Origin: Dorea_A sp016295505
GTDB taxonomy: Bacteria; Bacillota; Clostridia; Lachnospirales; Lachnospiraceae
Reading direction: 5' to 3'
DNA length: 64,000 nucleotides
NCBI RefSeq assembly: GCF_039832105.1
Contig: NZ_JBDOHS010000008.1
Span: 87,447 to 151,446, forward strand
Shown: one piece after another, positions 1-8,249 of the stretch
How positions within the stretch are numbered: the stretch's first letter is position 1
Layout: each line of letters starts with the position of its first letter
Program-made: the position numbers and the translations under genes
Notes under the pieces: model-generated
What the model was told of the DNA's origin: nothing
The model's database searches: none
Seen by the model: the letters and a program-made list of their open reading frames with translations, nothing else

Positions 1-537
1 CGTGATCTCTGCTTCCACCGGGAACTCGGTATCTGCAAGTGTTCCATGCGCTTTATACATCCCGGGAGCACGAAAAAAAACACGGCTTCCCTTCTCCCAT
101 TCCACAGGATACGGAATCAGATTGCCATCGCTTCTCTCAACGATTGCTACCTGCGGAAGCTCTGCCAACTCTGATACGCCTGCCGTTATCCGAACCGGAT
201 ATACATTGGAAACCTGAAGCTGATTCTTCTTTTCCAGAATCCTGACTTCATAAGTCTTCGTTTTTTTGGCATTCCCGTATAAAAAAGTTGCGTATAAAGG
301 AATTGTCCTGTCTCCCATTCCATAAGCGGGACGTGTAACTTTCCCATCATCACTCAGGAACCGGTCATGTCCGGATTTCCAGATGATCTTTGAACCATAC
401 ATTCCTCTTTCCGGAAGTACAAGATCATATTCAACGGTATTCAGATTGCCAATGTAGAGGGAATCCATATCCTTCTCTATGATTTCATGATCTAAAAAAT
501 CTCTGTTCATCTGCGTATCCTGGAGAAATGTTTTCAT
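1..537 (-). CDS. N-terminal part of a probable glycoside hydrolase with bacterial Ig-like domains (runs off the window)
   Basis: The minus strand is open for 179 codons from an ATG at 537-535 to the window edge, so the protein is cut off at its C-terminal side. The visible part starts MKTFLQDTQMNRDF and has no signal peptide. Residues about 20-110 resemble an atrophied bacterial Ig domain, with a WKS strand, an LSDDGKVTRPAYG turn and then alternating hydrophobic residues. Residues about 115-179 resemble a second Ig-like domain, with a VSNVYPVRITAG start and an LPQVAIVERSDG strand. Such N-terminal modules precede catalytic domains of carbohydrate-active enzymes in gut Lachnospiraceae, possibly GH127 or GH43 types, but the catalytic part is outside the window. 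A consensus promoter lies just upstream. The coding call is firm; the hydrolase assignment is inference. Confidence 0.6.
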   Translation of the reverse strand, partial: MKTFLQDTQMNRDFLDHEIIEKDMDSLYIGNLNTVEYDLVLPERGMYGSKIIWKSGHDRFLSDDGKVTRPAYGMGDRTIPLYATFLYGNAKKTKTYEVRILEKKNQLQVSNVYPVRITAGVSELAELPQVAIVERSDGNLIPYPVEWEKGSRVFFRAPGMYKAHGTLADTEFPVEAEIT

Positions 538-569
538 ATAAACGATTATTTCTTCACTTATATGATTTA

Positions 570-598
570 ATTATAATCTGAATTTATTCATTTGTCAA
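570..598 (-). promoter_or_regulatory. Consensus SigA promoter for the glycoside hydrolase gene
   Basis: Read on the minus strand, TTGACA (598-593) is followed after exactly 17 bp by TATAAT (575-570), a full match to the housekeeping consensus. The start codon is 33 bp downstream of the -10. A 16-bp near-palindrome (ATTCATAATTACGAAT, 624-639, 14 of 16 positions symmetric) lies 25 bp upstream of the -35 and could be an operator, for example for the adjacent XRE regulator. Confidence 0.85.
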
Positions 599-646
599 TG
601 TTATATCAATTTGGTGAATAATAATTCATAATTACGAATCTTATTT

Positions 647-1204
647 TCACAAAAGATTGTCAGACTTTCTCGTATATACCCAGAGACTGAGTATATCCTC
701 ATCCGTCTGATTATAGATACGATGACACTCTCCACTGCGTATATATACAGAATCTCCCGGATACAGTTCATAATGATCCCCTTCAATATCTATGGACATA
801 ACCCCCTTCAGTACCGTTCCCATCTCTTCACAGACATGTCGGTATGCCTGTTTCTTCTGTGCCTCTCCCGGTTTGATCGTAATATATTCCAGCACATGAT
901 TATTTTTTTTGAAATCAATAATGCCAACCGACATATTTTCCTCCGGATACTCATCTATCCGAATATCTTTTTTTTGGATCACAACACTTCCGGAACCGTC
1001 CATTTGAAGAATATCTGTAATGCTTACATCCAGTATCTCACAGATTTTTGCCAGATTTTCAATATTCGGTGTTGTTTTATTCTGTTCCAGGGTACTCAGA
1101 TATCCAACCGAAAGTCCTGTATACTGGGACAACGTTTTTATCGTCATTAGTTTTTTCTTTCGATGAGATCGTATTCTGTCTCCGAGATGACTGATATCCA
1201 GCAT
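647..1204 (-). CDS. XRE-family transcriptional regulator with C-terminal cupin domain
   Basis: This is a 185-residue one-component regulator. Residues about 8-66 form a lambda-repressor-like helix-turn-helix (IRSHRKKKLMTIKTLSQYTG, then LSVGYLSTLEQNKTTPN). Residues about 115-180 form a small cupin barrel (YRHVCEEMGTVLKGVMSI, then YPGDSVYIRSGECHRIYN) that probably binds a small ligand or metal. The layout matches the PuuR/SutR-like HTH plus cupin family. It lies upstream of, and in the same direction as, the truncated glycoside hydrolase gene, so it may control that gene as well as itself. A promoter and a palindrome are visible at its own 5' end. The ligand cannot be told from sequence. Confidence 0.85.
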   Translation of the reverse strand: MLDISHLGDRIRSHRKKKLMTIKTLSQYTGLSVGYLSTLEQNKTTPNIENLAKICEILDVSITDILQMDGSGSVVIQKKDIRIDEYPEENMSVGIIDFKKNNHVLEYITIKPGEAQKKQAYRHVCEEMGTVLKGVMSIDIEGDHYELYPGDSVYIRSGECHRIYNQTDEDILSLWVYTRKSDNLL

Positions 1205-1231
1205 ATTTTCTGTTCTCCTTTTCTTCCGCGC

Positions 1232-1281
1232 GTTAAAGTTTTAACTATTTTTATGCTATCGTATTTTCCCCGTCTTGGCAA
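1232..1281 (-). promoter_or_regulatory. Promoter and palindromic operator of the XRE-cupin gene
   Basis: On the minus strand TTGCCA (1281-1276) and TAGCAT (1258-1253) are separated by 17 bp. Just downstream, at the expected transcription start, sits the palindrome GTTAAA-GT-TTTAAC (1232-1245) with perfect 6-bp arms. This placement suits autorepression, which is inference. Confidence 0.6.
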
Positions 1282-1312
1282 GCATTATTTTCAGACCTCT
1301 CGCATTTTTCTA

Positions 1313-1371
1313 TTGTTTTCTGCTCCGAAAGCACTTATAATATGGTACTGGATACCAATATATTCAGGAGG
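1313..1371 (+). promoter_or_regulatory. Promoter and ribosome site of the HicB-like gene
   Basis: TTGTTT (1313-1318), a 17-bp spacer and TATAAT (1336-1341) precede a strong AGGAGG (1366-1371) five bases before the ATG at 1377. The gene is therefore transcribed on its own, divergently from the XRE-cupin gene. Confidence 0.75.
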
Positions 1372-1376
1372 CATTT

Positions 1377-1655
1377 ATGAAATTTATATATCCCGCAGTA
1401 TTTCACAAAACAGAAACTGGCAGATATGAAGGTTACTTTCCTGATCTGGAATGTTGTTACGGGGAAGGAGAGACCCTGGATGATGCTATTGACAGTGCCA
1501 ATGACGCCATGCGCGACTGGATTACACTGGAGCTCTCAGAAGAGGAACCTCTGATGCCATATGTTTCTGATATCAGTGATATGAACCTGAAAGAAGGAGA
1601 AATCGTCAGAAACATTTCTGTAAATATCCGTTTCTACGAAGGGTGGGACGAATAG
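1377..1655 (+). CDS. HicB-family antitoxin-like protein (orphan)
   Basis: This 92-residue protein has the HicB fold signature: a first strand with the YPAVFHKTETGRYEGYFPDL pattern, followed by GEGETLDDAIDSANDAMRDW. HicB proteins are normally the antitoxin partners of the small HicA mRNA interferase. No HicA-sized reading frame lies next to it: upstream there are only about 170 bp of divergent promoter DNA, and downstream is a terminator. The C-terminus (SVNIRFYEGWDE) ends without an obvious ribbon-helix-helix DNA-binding domain. It may be a solitary HicB-like protein with another role. The family call is good; the toxin-antitoxin function is doubtful. Confidence 0.75.
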   Translation: MKFIYPAVFHKTETGRYEGYFPDLECCYGEGETLDDAIDSANDAMRDWITLELSEEEPLMPYVSDISDMNLKEGEIVRNISVNIRFYEGWDE

Positions 1656-1671
1656 ATCCGATACACACTGA

Positions 1672-1711
1672 AAATGGGACCGTTGCAGCACCTTCTGCAA
1701 TAGTCCCATTT
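1672..1711. terminator. Bidirectional hairpin between hicB-like and SASP genes
   Basis: AAATGGGAC pairs with GTCCCATTT around an inner TTGCAG/CTGCAA arm. It lies between the stop of the plus-strand HicB-like gene and the stop of the minus-strand SASP gene. The T-run is weak on both sides. It resembles other GGGAC hairpins in this window. Confidence 0.6.
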
Positions 1712-1726
1712 CATTATTCTTTCTGA

Positions 1727-1933
1727 TTATTTACCAGCCATCTGTTTTTCCTGCTGTTCGATCATTTTCTTTACCATATAACCGCCAACAGAACCATTCT
1801 GTCTGGATGTCAGGTCTCCGTTATATCCATCAGATAACGGTACTCCCAGTTCGCTTGCAACCTCATATTTAAATTTGTCTAATGCACCCTTTGCTTCAGG
1901 TACGGCTGCTCTGTTTGATGAACGATTTGCCAT
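1727..1933 (-). CDS. Alpha/beta-type small acid-soluble spore protein
   Basis: This 68-residue protein is a typical alpha/beta SASP. These coat and protect DNA in the dormant spore and are degraded at germination. The sequence holds the GPR protease target region (KYEVASELGVPL) and the conserved C-terminal block GDLTSRQNGSVGGYMVKKMI. The start has a strong AAGGAGGAG ribosome site. A TATACTA at 1980-1986 (minus strand) resembles a SigG -10 box, but I see no convincing -35. The gene lies 61 bp downstream of recG, is likely transcribed separately in the forespore, and shows that the organism sporulates. Confidence 0.93.
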   Translation of the reverse strand: MANRSSNRAAVPEAKGALDKFKYEVASELGVPLSDGYNGDLTSRQNGSVGGYMVKKMIEQQEKQMAGK

Positions 1934-1994
1934 TGTTATACTCCTCCTTCTTGTAACTTTTTCTTTGTTGTTACACCCATAGTATATGGAGGAA

Positions 1995-4025
1995 TCAGAT
2001 TATTACACTAGAAGTGTTTTCATAATCTGGCAGATTTTTCAGCCATTCCTGATCCGTTTTTTCGATCTCTTCCGCTGCTTCACTGGCCATCTGAAGAATT
2101 CTTGCATCCTGATACACATCACCGATCCTGAAGTTCATAAGTCCGCTCTGACGGATTCCGAACAGATCACCCGGTCCCCGAAGGCGCAGATCTTCACTTG
2201 CAATTTTAAATCCATCATTGGAATGATTCAGAATATCCAGTCTTTCTTTTGTCTCTTTTGATTTGGACGCACTCATGAAGATACAATAAGACTGGTATTT
2301 TCCTCTTCCAACACGTCCCCGCAGCTGATGAAGTTGTGCCAGACCGAATCTTTCTGCATTTTCAATCATCATGACAGTCGCATTCGGTACATCAATTCCA
2401 ACCTCAATTACCGTTGTAGACACCAGAATCTGTATTTCATTTTTCCCAAAACGTTCCATGATATCATCTTTTTCTGCCTGCTTCATTTTTCCATGCAGAT
2501 AAGATACTCTGACTGTATCTCCCATCTCCTGCTGCAGTCTCTGCGTATAATCGATTACATTTTCCGCTTCAAGATTTTCGCTTTCTTCCACCATCGGACA
2601 GATAATATAACATTGTCTGCCCTCTGCAATCTGCTTTTTCATAAATGCATATGCTGTCTTCCGGTATCCCGTATCTACCACGCAATTTTTGATTGGAAGG
2701 CGGTTTGCCGGCAGTTCGTCCATCACCGAGATATCAAGGTCTCCATACAGGATGATTGCCAGTGTACGCGGTATCGGAGTTGCACTCATAACCAGAACAT
2801 GTGGCTCCCCACCTTTTCTGGCAAACGTTTCTCTCTGCTTGACTCCAAACCTGTGCTGCTCATCCGTGACTACAAGCGCAAGGTTATCGTAATTTACTGC
2901 CCCCTGGATCAGCGCATGTGTTCCGATTATAATTCTGGCAAGTCCACATTCAATCCTGTCATATGCTTTTCTCTTTTCCTTTGCAGTCATAGAGCCTGTT
3001 AATAATACAACTTTTACAGGGATATGATAAGTTTCAAACATTCTGGTAATCGATTCATAATGTTGCCTTGCCAGAACTTCTGTCGGTGCCATCATCGCTC
3101 CCTGATATCCGTTCAACGCAACCGTAAGGAGCGCCAGTACTGCCACGATCGTCTTACCTGATCCTACATCTCCCTGTACAAGCCTGGACATAACCGTATC
3201 CGATGCCATGTCAGAGGATATCTCTTTCCAGACCTTTTTCTGAGCCCCCGTCAACTCATACGGAAGATTCTGTATCAGCAGGTCAACTTCAGGCTGCGGC
3301 TTGATCACATATTCATTAGCAAGCTTTTCATTTTTTTCTTTCAGTTTTCGAAGAGACAGGATAAATTCCAGAAATTCCTCAAACACCAATCGTTCTCTGG
3401 CATGGTAAAATACTTCCTTGTCTTCCGGAAAATGAATCCCACGTATCGCGTAATTATATTCCGCAAGACCATACTTTATTCGCAACTCCTGCGGAAGGAT
3501 ATCTCTGGTCAGATCCAGGCCGTCCAGAGCCTGTTTCATGGCCTTCATCACTGTATGATTCGTCAGCCCCGATGTAAGACCGTAAATTGGCTGCAGGGTA
3601 TCAAGCTTCTCTGCATATTTATCAGCCGGATAAAAGAGCTCCGGATGTTCCATCACCAGATTCCCTTTTTTATTCACTACTCTGCCCCGCAGAGTAATCG
3701 TTCCTCCGCCCGAGAGAGTGTTTCTGAGAAATGGCATTCGGAACCAGACGACTTTCAGTGTACCGGTAATGTCTTTTACATGGATCGTCGTGATCTGCAT
3801 ACTACGGTTTCCCGACACCTGTACCCGTCCATATATGGCACCGGTTACTGTCTGTGTCTTTTCTTCTTCCAGTTCGCTGATCGGAACAGCCTTCTCGTAT
3901 ACGTCATAACCTCTTGGATAATAATGAATCAGATCCCCTACTGTCTCTATGTGAATCTTCTGAAAAAGCTTTTTTGTCTTTTCTCCTATTCCTTTTAATT
4001 CCCCAATATCCGTTTTTTCAATCAT
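1995..4025 (-). CDS. recG: ATP-dependent DNA helicase RecG
   Basis: This 676-residue superfamily 2 helicase reverses stalled replication forks and branch-migrates Holliday junctions. An N-terminal wedge/OB domain (about residues 1-160) precedes the motor, which shows Walker A GDVGSGKT (285-292), the DEQH box (TDEQHRFG), motif III SATPIPRT, and the RGRVGRG and RLRGPGDLFG motifs near the C-terminus. Length fits the family (about 680). An SD-like GGAG precedes the ATG. It is the last large gene of a run that includes the DAK-domain gene, an arrangement common in Firmicutes. Confidence 0.97.
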   Translation of the reverse strand: MIEKTDIGELKGIGEKTKKLFQKIHIETVGDLIHYYPRGYDVYEKAVPISELEEEKTQTVTGAIYGRVQVSGNRSMQITTIHVKDITGTLKVVWFRMPFLRNTLSGGGTITLRGRVVNKKGNLVMEHPELFYPADKYAEKLDTLQPIYGLTSGLTNHTVMKAMKQALDGLDLTRDILPQELRIKYGLAEYNYAIRGIHFPEDKEVFYHARERLVFEEFLEFILSLRKLKEKNEKLANEYVIKPQPEVDLLIQNLPYELTGAQKKVWKEISSDMASDTVMSRLVQGDVGSGKTIVAVLALLTVALNGYQGAMMAPTEVLARQHYESITRMFETYHIPVKVVLLTGSMTAKEKRKAYDRIECGLARIIIGTHALIQGAVNYDNLALVVTDEQHRFGVKQRETFARKGGEPHVLVMSATPIPRTLAIILYGDLDISVMDELPANRLPIKNCVVDTGYRKTAYAFMKKQIAEGRQCYIICPMVEESENLEAENVIDYTQRLQQEMGDTVRVSYLHGKMKQAEKDDIMERFGKNEIQILVSTTVIEVGIDVPNATVMMIENAERFGLAQLHQLRGRVGRGKYQSYCIFMSASKSKETKERLDILNHSNDGFKIASEDLRLRGPGDLFGIRQSGLMNFRIGDVYQDARILQMASEAAEEIEKTDQEWLKNLPDYENTSSVII

Positions 4026-4135
4026 ATTATCTCCGATATATCCAAAAATACAGAAAACCAGACTCCGATTCTTCCGGAATATCCCGGAAATCTCTCAGAG
4101 CTGGTCATCTTCTGTTATACTACATCATTTTATAA

Positions 4136-5809
4136 TTATTCTACAGCAAGAACATAATAGTAGATCGGCTGTCCACCGGAATGCACATCAATATCAACAT
4201 CCGGATATAATGCTTCAATCTCGCCGGTAAACCTCTCAGCATCTTCCTCTGTTACATCCTCTCCGTAATACAGGCTGATCAGTTCTGAATCATCATCAAC
4301 CAGCTGTGCAAGCATATCCTTTGTTGTCGCCTCAATATCTTTTCCTACAGACAGGATTCCGTGATCTCCAATACCCATGATATCACCTTCATGGATCTCT
4401 TTATCATCGATATGCGTGTCTCTGACTGCATACGTCACCTGCCCGGTCTTTACATTCTTAATCTCTTCCAGCATCGTCTCTTCATTTGCTGAAGCATCTG
4501 CGTCCGGCATAAAATTGATAATTGCAGTAATTCCCTGCGGTACAGTTTTTGTAGGAATCACTACGATATCTTTATCTTCTACCAGCGCTTTTGCCTGGTT
4601 AGCAGCAAGAACGATATTCTTGTTATTCGGAAGGATAAATATCGTGTCAGCGTTCACCTGATCAATCGCATTGAGCATGTCCTCAGTACTTGGATTCATC
4701 GTCTGTCCGCCTTCAATAATATAGTCTGCACCCAGTTCTCTGAAGATATCATTCAATCCTTCTCCTATGGATACAGCAATGAATCCCATTGGTTTTCTTG
4801 GCTCTTCTTCTTTCTTTTTTGCATCCTCCTGTGCCTGCTGAGCTGACAGCTTTTCCGCATCACGAATCAGCTTCTCCTGATGCTCTTCACGCATATTATC
4901 AATCTTCATACGTGACAGCTGTCCATAAGTCAACGCTCTCTGGATTGCAAGTCCCGGATCATTCGTATGAACATGTATCTTTACAACATCATCATCTGCC
5001 ACACATACGATAGAATCACCGATGGAACTTAAATATCCTTTAAAATCACGCTCATCCTCTTCGGTAAATTCTTTTTCTGTCAAAATGATAAATTCTGTAC
5101 AGTAACCAAACTTAATATCTGCAGTATCCTCTGCATTTACTTTTGTGACGGTCGCACCCGCACTCGGTTTTATTGCACTGTAATCAACTTCTTTTCCCTG
5201 GAACGCATCATATGCCCCCTTAAGGACTTCAAGAAGTCCCTGTCCGCCGGAATCTACCACTCCTGCTTCCTTCAGGACCGGCAGCATCTCCGGAGTCTTT
5301 GCAAGTACTTCTTCTGCATATTCCAACACTGCCGGGAAAAAGACTTCCAGATCATCCGTCTCATTTGCCATCTCAGCGGCCTTTTCTGCGATTCCGCTTG
5401 CAACGGTAAGAATCGTTCCCTCTTTCGGCTTCATAACTGCTTTGTATGCAGTATCTCTTGCTCTGGAACATGCTGCAGAAAACCCAAGTACATCGATTTC
5501 GTTTTCTTCACGGATGGATTTTGTAAATCCTCTCAAAAGTTGTGACAATATAACACCGGAATTACCTCTTGCTCCGCGCAAAGATCCTGAGGAGATCGCT
5601 TTGGCAAGATCTTTCATATCCGGACGTTCAAGAGCTGTTACCTCTTTTGCGGCAGCCATAATCGTAAGAGACATATTGGTTCCGGTATCTCCATCCGGTA
5701 CCGGAAACACGTTTAATTCGTTAATATATTCTTTCTTAGCTTCAATATTCTGGGCACCTGCTAAAAACATCTTTGCAAGCATGTCCACATTTATTGTTTT
5801 CGTAGCCAC
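4136..5809 (-). CDS. DAK2/DegV-like protein, FakA-type fatty acid kinase domain protein (YloV family)
   Basis: This 557-residue cytoplasmic protein has an N-terminal DhaL/DAK2 kinase domain (about residues 10-205) with the Mg-ATP motif NVFPVPDGDTGTNMS and GARGNSGVILSQ, a middle domain, and a C-terminal DegV-like region. Proteins of this type (FakA in Staphylococcus, YloV in Bacillus) phosphorylate fatty acids bound to a FakB/DegV partner, feeding phospholipid synthesis. No fakB-like gene is adjacent. The start is GTG at 5809 behind AAGGAGGAAC. It follows the Asp23 gene by 27 bp, the same yloU-yloV pairing seen in Bacillus. The family call is strong; the substrate is by homology only. Confidence 0.9.
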   Translation of the reverse strand: MATKTINVDMLAKMFLAGAQNIEAKKEYINELNVFPVPDGDTGTNMSLTIMAAAKEVTALERPDMKDLAKAISSGSLRGARGNSGVILSQLLRGFTKSIREENEIDVLGFSAACSRARDTAYKAVMKPKEGTILTVASGIAEKAAEMANETDDLEVFFPAVLEYAEEVLAKTPEMLPVLKEAGVVDSGGQGLLEVLKGAYDAFQGKEVDYSAIKPSAGATVTKVNAEDTADIKFGYCTEFIILTEKEFTEEDERDFKGYLSSIGDSIVCVADDDVVKIHVHTNDPGLAIQRALTYGQLSRMKIDNMREEHQEKLIRDAEKLSAQQAQEDAKKKEEEPRKPMGFIAVSIGEGLNDIFRELGADYIIEGGQTMNPSTEDMLNAIDQVNADTIFILPNNKNIVLAANQAKALVEDKDIVVIPTKTVPQGITAIINFMPDADASANEETMLEEIKNVKTGQVTYAVRDTHIDDKEIHEGDIMGIGDHGILSVGKDIEATTKDMLAQLVDDDSELISLYYGEDVTEEDAERFTGEIEALYPDVDIDVHSGGQPIYYYVLAVE

Positions 5810-5836
5810 TTCCTTTGTTCCTCCTTAACCCAAATA

Positions 5837-6196
5837 CTAATCGATGACTCTGACGCCTTCAATATAGACATTAATCTTATCAACCGGCATTCCGGAGAAT
5901 TCTTCAACTCTGTATTTTACATCACTGATCAGATTCTCAGTAACAGCAGAAATACTTACACCATACGCCACAATAATATGGAAGTTAAGACTGATATGAT
6001 TTTCCTCATCAATGTTTACCTGAATTCCTCTTGTAAGGCTTTCCTTCTTAAGCAGATGAACAAGCCCGTCTTTCATATTCACAGCAGCCATACCCACAAT
6101 ACCAAAACATTCAACAGCTACGGTTCCTGCATATTTTGCAATCACTTCCGGATCAATCGTTACGATTCCCAGATCTGTACTCATACATCCTTTCAT
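5837..6196 (-). CDS. Asp23/Gls24 family envelope stress protein
   Basis: This 119-residue protein has the Asp23 core pattern: GIVTIDPEVIAKYAG, a hydrophobic central region, then VEEFSGMPVDKINVYIEGVRV near the end. The family includes Bacillus YloU and AmaP-bound Asp23, linked to cell-envelope homeostasis. It lies directly upstream of the DAK-domain gene and is probably co-transcribed with it. I took the first ATG (6196) because GGAGG lies 8 bases before it. An ATG four codons later is also possible. Confidence 0.9.
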   Translation of the reverse strand: MKGCMSTDLGIVTIDPEVIAKYAGTVAVECFGIVGMAAVNMKDGLVHLLKKESLTRGIQVNIDEENHISLNFHIIVAYGVSISAVTENLISDVKYRVEEFSGMPVDKINVYIEGVRVID

Positions 6197-6307
6197 ATCT
6201 TCAACCTCCGATTCTAATCTATCTCATACAGACATAATAATAAGAATATTATACTCTGCTTTTCTTTATATTACAACACGAAAACCGTGGATCGGTTCGT
6301 AAGGGCA

Positions 6308-6345
6308 ATAAAAAACCCAGATTCCATAGCGAAATCTGAGTTTTA
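6308..6345 (-). terminator. Rho-independent terminator after rpmB
   Basis: On the minus strand AAACTCAGATT pairs with AATCTGGGTTT around a 9-nt loop and is followed by a run of T. It begins a few bases after the rpmB stop codon, separating rpmB from the Asp23 gene. Confidence 0.85.
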
Positions 6346-6352
6346 ATTTCTC

Positions 6353-6541
6353 CTATGCACGCTCAACTTTTCCTGATTTTAAACAAGAAGTACAAACATA
6401 CATCTTCTTTGTAGCTCCGTTTTCTGTTTTAACACGAACAGACTTTACATTAGATTTCCACATCTTTGGTGTTTTTCTATTAGAGTGGCTTACATTATTT
6501 CCAAAGTGAGCACCCTTTTCACAAATAGCACATTTTGCCAT
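6353..6541 (-). CDS. rpmB: 50S ribosomal protein L28
   Basis: This 62-residue protein shows the L28 pattern: MAKCAICEKGAHFGNNVSHS, NRKTPKMWKSNVKSVRV and a CTSCLKSGKVERA end. The pairs CAIC and CTSC form the zinc-ribbon version of L28 (C+ paralog). It is a single-gene unit with its own promoter and terminator, and AGGAGG precedes the ATG. Confidence 0.97.
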   Translation of the reverse strand: MAKCAICEKGAHFGNNVSHSNRKTPKMWKSNVKSVRVKTENGATKKMYVCTSCLKSGKVERA

Positions 6542-6597
6542 GACTGCACCTCCTAACGCTCATAATAAGTTCTTAATACGAACTCGCAACAATAGTT

Positions 6598-6626
6598 ATT
6601 TTAACAGAACAATTCACGAATTGCAA
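6598..6626 (-). promoter_or_regulatory. Promoter of rpmB
   Basis: TTGCAA (6626-6621) and TAAAAT (6603-6598) are separated by 17 bp on the minus strand. The leader between this promoter and the ATG contains a small hairpin (AGTTC/GAACT, 6568-6584). Confidence 0.7.
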
Positions 6627-6664
6627 GTATTATTTCATATTTTTATAGAAACCCAACTACTTTT

Positions 6665-6802
6665 TTAACCGCAGAACAGACAATACCCTGCGGCCACACA
6701 AAACACAATGCATAAGACTTCCAAAAAAGTATTGGGCAGAACAAATGTCAGTATAATTCCGACTGCCACCCAGAATAAGGCAAATCCGACTACCCGCTTC
6801 AC
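6665..6802 (-). CDS. Small membrane protein, 45 residues
   Basis: A GTG start (6802-6800) preceded by AGGAG eight bases upstream opens a 45-codon frame ending in TAA. The product begins MKRVVGFALFWVAVGIILTF and is almost entirely hydrophobic, predicting two short membrane segments separated by LPNTFLEV, with a cysteine-rich end (CLFCG). It lies 48 bp downstream of the GerW-type gene in the same direction. I do not know its function. The clear ribosome site and hydrophobic composition make it a likely real gene. Confidence 0.65.
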   Translation of the reverse strand: MKRVVGFALFWVAVGIILTFVLPNTFLEVLCIVFCVAAGYCLFCG

Positions 6803-6850
6803 GCATGCCACTCCTGCCTTTTTCTCTATCTTATGCACTGCAGTACGCTA

Positions 6851-7243
6851 TTATTCCCCGGAAGCCTCATCCAGGATACTGTTCACATCCTCTTCTGTCA
6901 TCTTATCTTCCTTTTTGGAAGTAAACCGATCCATAACATCCGGTATCATATCAAGAATCTTGGTCATGGTATCCTGATTCTTGATATTAACAAGTCTGGT
7001 ATGACCGTTCTGAATCACAAGAACTGCACTTGGCGTCATCTTTCCGCCAATTCCTCCGGCTCCTTTTTCCTTTTTGTCTTCACTATACGCCCCTGCTCCA
7101 ACTGCAAACGACACATCTACCAGCGGAAGAATGATCGTATCCTCAATATGAATTGCATCTCCGACTACCGTTTTCGTAGATACTACCCCATCCATTCCAT
7201 GAAACAGAGCTTCTACTGTTCCCTTAAAATTATTGTCTGCCAT
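6851..7243 (-). CDS. GerW family sporulation protein (YtfJ-like)
   Basis: This 130-residue protein has the GerW/YtfJ pattern: an N-terminal VVGDAIHIEDTIILPLVDVS strand set, a glycine-rich segment (AGGIGGKMTPSAVLVI) and an acidic C-terminal tail. In Bacillus GerW is needed for normal spore germination. It follows the DUF2953 gene by 21 bp, the ytfI-ytfJ pairing known in sporulating Firmicutes. The start has AGGAGG upstream. Confidence 0.9.
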   Translation of the reverse strand: MADNNFKGTVEALFHGMDGVVSTKTVVGDAIHIEDTIILPLVDVSFAVGAGAYSEDKKEKGAGGIGGKMTPSAVLVIQNGHTRLVNIKNQDTMTKILDMIPDVMDRFTSKKEDKMTEEDVNSILDEASGE

Positions 7244-7264
7244 ATTCTTTCCTCCTGTTTTATC

Positions 7265-8248
7265 TTATAATTCAAAATTCCTGATATCATGATAGGTTTT
7301 CCGGACTTCCTTACACCATAACAGATTCCAGAGAAGACATACTGCAGAAATCAGTCTGATACCGCCGCTTACCTCTGCAGAACCTTCCAGAATCTTCTGT
7401 TCAAAATCCGGCTGCACATGCAGGTGATCACCGATAAAAGGATAGATGACACTCAAAGCAGCCAACACTTGTCCGGTCATACATGGATCCTCAAATCCAT
7501 AATGAATATCTGCATGTACCCGTTTCGGTTTCCATCTTCTCAGAAGTTTAAAAGCTTCTTTTTTTACTTTTCGAAATGCCTTCCGATGTACTTCATCCGT
7601 CAGAGCCTCTGTAATCTTATTCTTTTTCTCTGATAATAGCTTCATTTTATCACAGATCTTTTGAATTGTACATTTGATCTTCCGGAATATCCCTTTGATC
7701 TTATCTCTCAGTCTCTGAATCAACGTTTTCTTTTTCGGATCAGAAGTGCGGTCTTTTCTTTCAATTCCTTCAGATAATCCGGATTTTTCTTCAGCTTTTT
7801 GCGGAATGCTTTTGCTACATCCGTCATCTTTTTCCAGCCGTTTTTCTTCCGCAGGCTCTTCTTTTTTTTCTTCCAGACTCTTTTGATCTGTTTCCATTTC
7901 TTTTTCAATTTTTTCTGCAAGTTCTTTTGCCAGCTCTTCTTCATCCTCTTCCACCTCTTCTTCAATGGTCACGGAATCCTCCTGTTCATTTTTTAACACC
8001 TTCCAGGCGATCCTGATCCGCCAGTTCAGCTTTTTCTCACTGTAAGAAACATCCGCTCTTATCAGATGCAAAAGCCATGTCACCTTTCCGGCAGCCCTGA
8101 TGGTATCCGGATTGCCTTCACATGAGGCATCAGCACGATATCGGACCGGTACAAAAAGAACAATACAAACCAGTAATACCAGTATCCCCAGTACTACCGC
8201 AATTATAATCCCTATGATTTTTAAGATTAATAATAGAATATGTAGCAT
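7265..8248 (-). CDS. DUF2953 domain membrane protein (YtfI-like)
   Basis: This 327-residue protein begins with a long membrane helix (about residues 3-32) followed by the conserved VPVRYRADASCEG segment typical of DUF2953. The middle (about residues 95-190) is a low-complexity stretch very rich in Glu and Lys, probably disordered. The C-terminal part has the conserved WKPKRVHADIHYGFEDP block. It sits between a small conserved gene and gerW with almost no spacing, so the three are one transcription unit. The molecular function is unknown; the link to sporulation comes from its neighbour. Confidence 0.85.
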   Translation of the reverse strand: MLHILLLILKIIGIIIAVVLGILVLLVCIVLFVPVRYRADASCEGNPDTIRAAGKVTWLLHLIRADVSYSEKKLNWRIRIAWKVLKNEQEDSVTIEEEVEEDEEELAKELAEKIEKEMETDQKSLEEKKEEPAEEKRLEKDDGCSKSIPQKAEEKSGLSEGIERKDRTSDPKKKTLIQRLRDKIKGIFRKIKCTIQKICDKMKLLSEKKNKITEALTDEVHRKAFRKVKKEAFKLLRRWKPKRVHADIHYGFEDPCMTGQVLAALSVIYPFIGDHLHVQPDFEQKILEGSAEVSGGIRLISAVCLLWNLLWCKEVRKTYHDIRNFEL

Positions 8249-8249
8249 C

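Noticed and set aside
1205..1376. A hicA toxin gene before hicB
   Set aside because: The gap is only about 170 bp, is filled by two promoters, and no open frame of HicA size with its motifs exists.
7720..7965. 81-codon Lys-rich frame inside the DUF2953 gene
   Set aside because: It is a shifted reading of the Glu/Lys-rich linker of the real gene.
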